Below, piece after piece: positions 33,128 to 34,529 of a stretch of DNA of 34,529 nucleotides. This DNA is from an uncultured Paraprevotella sp. (GTDB lineage Bacteria > Bacteroidota > Bacteroidia > Bacteroidales > Bacteroidaceae), in the NCBI GenBank assembly GCA_900548345.1, contig URKA01000035.1, forward strand, positions 1 to 34,529, given 5' to 3'. A program made the translations under genes and the position numbers. Below the pieces are notes generated by a model that was not told where the DNA came from, did not search any database, and saw nothing but the letters and a program-made list of their open reading frames with translations. Within the stretch, counting starts at the first letter, position 1; each line of letters starts with the position of its first letter.

Positions 33128-34462
33128 ATGAAACATCATATCTTTGCCGCCATCGGTATGGCATGTCTCACGGTTTCCACCGTGGCGCATGCCACCGGAG
33201 AGCGCTACCATTTCCGGCTGACGCAGGACAAACGCACCGTTACGGAATGGCACCCCGGAGAAGCATCACAAGAAACGGCCGGACAGCCCGACTGCATACA
33301 GTTTACGCCCGACACGCGTTTCGACACGAACGGCATATATGGGTATGACCTTCTCCCCTCTCCCGACGGGAAAGGCCACGCGCCGTTTTTCGTATCCGTA
33401 AGGGTGCCCGACGGAAACTACCGTGTGACGGTGACGCTTGGCGACCGTAAAAAAGATGCGGTAACCACGGTACGTGCCGAATCGCGCCGCCTGTTCCTTG
33501 ACCGCATCACTACGCGTAAAGGCGAGTTCAAGACCCTGACATTTACCGTCAACAAAAGGAATACGAAGATTTCGGATACGGAAGAGGTGCGCATCAAGCC
33601 GCGTGAACGTTCCAAACTGAATTGGGACGACAAACTGACCTTGGAGTTCAACGGCGCACGGCCGGCCTGTGCGGCCATTTGCATTGAACGCGACGACCGT
33701 GTGCCCACCATATTCCTTACCGGAAACTCAACCGTTGTAGACCAGGACGAGGAACCTTGGGCCAGTTGGGGACAAATGATTCCCCGTTTCTTCGATGAAC
33801 GCGTCTGTTTTGCCAACTATGCCGAGAGCGGCGAATCGGCCAATACATTCATTCTGGCCGGACGCTTGCAGAAAGCCTTGTCGCAGATGAAACCCGGCGA
33901 TTACCTGCTGATGGAGTTCGGGCACAATGACCAGAAACAGAAAGGTCCGGGAAAAGGGGCTTACTATTCGTTCGCCACCTCGCTGAAAACTTTCATCGAC
34001 GAGGTGCGCATGCGTGGCGGTATACCGGTGCTGGTCACTCCTACCCGCCGGCGTGCTTTCGACCGTAGCGGAAAGATGGTGAACACGCATGCCGATTATC
34101 CCGAAGCCATTGTATGGCTGGCCGGACGCGAACAGGTTCCGGTGGTCGACCTTCAGGAGCAGACGCGGCTTCTGTTCGAAACGTTAGGAGAAGAAGGCAG
34201 CAAGAAAGCATTCGTACATTATCCGGCCGGAACATTCCCCAACCAGACGAAACCATTTGCCGACAACACGCATTTCAATCCATACGGTGCATACGAAATC
34301 GCCCGGTGTGTCATCGAAGAGTTCAAACGCCTGCAAATGCCCTTCACGGCGTATCTTAGGGAAGACCATACGCCCTTCTGTCCGGCATCTCCCGATGATG
34401 CCGGCACGTTCGGATGGGATGCAAGTCCCTTTGTGGAGTTGCAGAAACCTGACGGTAATTAG
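33128..34462 (+). CDS. Rhamnogalacturonan acetylesterase-like SGNH hydrolase (CE12 type)
   Basis: Predicted to remove acetyl groups from rhamnogalacturonan. The 444-residue protein has a signal peptide (1-22). An N-terminal beta-rich domain of about 150 residues (to about 185), with FDTNGIYGYDLL and PDGNYRVTVTLGD blocks, probably binds carbohydrate. The SGNH domain follows: TGNST at 198-202 with nucleophile Ser201, GESANTF at 235-241 with the oxyanion Gly, FGHNDQ at 264-269 with Asn268, and DNTHFN at 379-384 with Asp379 and His382. All four blocks are intact. The ATG comes 2 bases after the GH2 stop, so the two are translationally coupled. Confidence 0.88.
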   Translation: MKHHIFAAIGMACLTVSTVAHATGERYHFRLTQDKRTVTEWHPGEASQETAGQPDCIQFTPDTRFDTNGIYGYDLLPSPDGKGHAPFFVSVRVPDGNYRVTVTLGDRKKDAVTTVRAESRRLFLDRITTRKGEFKTLTFTVNKRNTKISDTEEVRIKPRERSKLNWDDKLTLEFNGARPACAAICIERDDRVPTIFLTGNSTVVDQDEEPWASWGQMIPRFFDERVCFANYAESGESANTFILAGRLQKALSQMKPGDYLLMEFGHNDQKQKGPGKGAYYSFATSLKTFIDEVRMRGGIPVLVTPTRRRAFDRSGKMVNTHADYPEAIVWLAGREQVPVVDLQEQTRLLFETLGEEGSKKAFVHYPAGTFPNQTKPFADNTHFNPYGAYEIARCVIEEFKRLQMPFTAYLREDHTPFCPASPDDAGTFGWDASPFVELQKPDGN

Positions 34463-34473
34463 ACCCTTAAAAT

Positions 34474-34529
34474 GCTCACAGGTGAAGAACAAAACGCTCA
34501 CAGGTGAAGAATCGATTCTTCACCTGTGA
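34474..34529. repeat. Palindromic CACAGGTG repeat, copy 2 (cut by the window edge)
   Basis: Two direct units, CTCACAGGTGAAGAA at 34475-34489 and 34497-34511, are followed by the inverted unit TTCTTCACCTGTGA at 34516-34529. The second and third units form a perfect 32-base palindrome at 34498-34529 centred on TCGA. It begins 11 bases after the esterase stop and runs off the window. It shares the octamer and the AAGAA flank with the inverted repeat at 18471-18544. Confidence 0.8.

Noticed and set aside
34474..34529. CRISPR-like direct repeats
   Set aside because: Only two direct units with a 7-base gap, plus an inverted unit; no spacer pattern and no cas genes. Better read as a palindromic intergenic repeat.

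Overview
The window is chromosomal DNA from a member of the Bacteroidales, most likely Bacteroides or Phocaeicola. Four things point there: at least thirteen boxes fit the Bacteroides -7 promoter consensus TAnnTTTG, Shine-Dalgarno sites are mostly weak or absent, the gene content includes bacterial serine palmitoyltransferase, a PPi-dependent phosphofructokinase, a DUF4923-type lipoprotein and an OmpP1/FadL-type porin, and the tRNA genes lack an encoded CCA end. Most of the window is core genome. I see no insertion sequence, phage, plasmid or CRISPR array.

Layout. (1) 1-274: the 3' end of an unrecognised gene, closed by a strong hairpin terminator. (2) 391-6534, minus strand: a compact lon - tgt - lptG-like - DEAD-box helicase operon read from one promoter upstream of lon. 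(3) 6675-9885: trmN6, then a lipid-kinase gene divergent from spt, which suggests a sphingolipid locus. (4) 9895-11864: a possible gene remnant, an RluA-type pseudouridine synthase and a DUF4923-like lipoprotein. (5) 11880-14731, minus strand: a Trp/Tyr/His-rich exported protein, an OmpP1-type beta-barrel and tRNA-Gly. (6) 14798-18388: prmA, convergent with a membrane-anchored GH25 muramidase that lies downstream of pfp. (7) 18471-26551, plus strand: a 27-bp inverted repeat, two small unknown proteins, a PlsC-like acyltransferase, a large amidase-like secreted protein with an inserted golvesin-like domain, a YgiQ radical SAM protein, an overlapping PP2C-like protein, and menA. (8) 26560-28663: ettA and an eIF1/SUI1-like factor, both acting in translation, then tRNA-Thr. 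(9) 28915-34462: a three-gene pectin operon (GH105/GH88, GH2 and a CE12-type rhamnogalacturonan acetylesterase) behind a near-ideal promoter. (10) 34474-34529: a second copy of the palindromic repeat, cut by the window edge.

How the genes work together. The lon operon mixes protein quality control, tRNA modification, LPS transport and RNA remodelling. The pectin operon can remove acetyl groups, unsaturated galacturonic acid and a further sugar from rhamnogalacturonan oligosaccharides in the periplasm; no SusC/SusD or regulator is in view. In several genes the longest reading frame begins upstream of the real start, because a TTG codon inside or beside the promoter box extends it; starts were trimmed where the promoter shows this.

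No clearly new multi-gene system is visible. The best leads are the CACAGGTG palindromic repeat family, a hairpin whose 3' arm doubles as the tRNA-Gly promoter, a Tgt lacking the zinc-binding cysteines, the out-of-frame PP2C-like gene overlapping ygiQ, and the amidase-like protein with its inserted domain.
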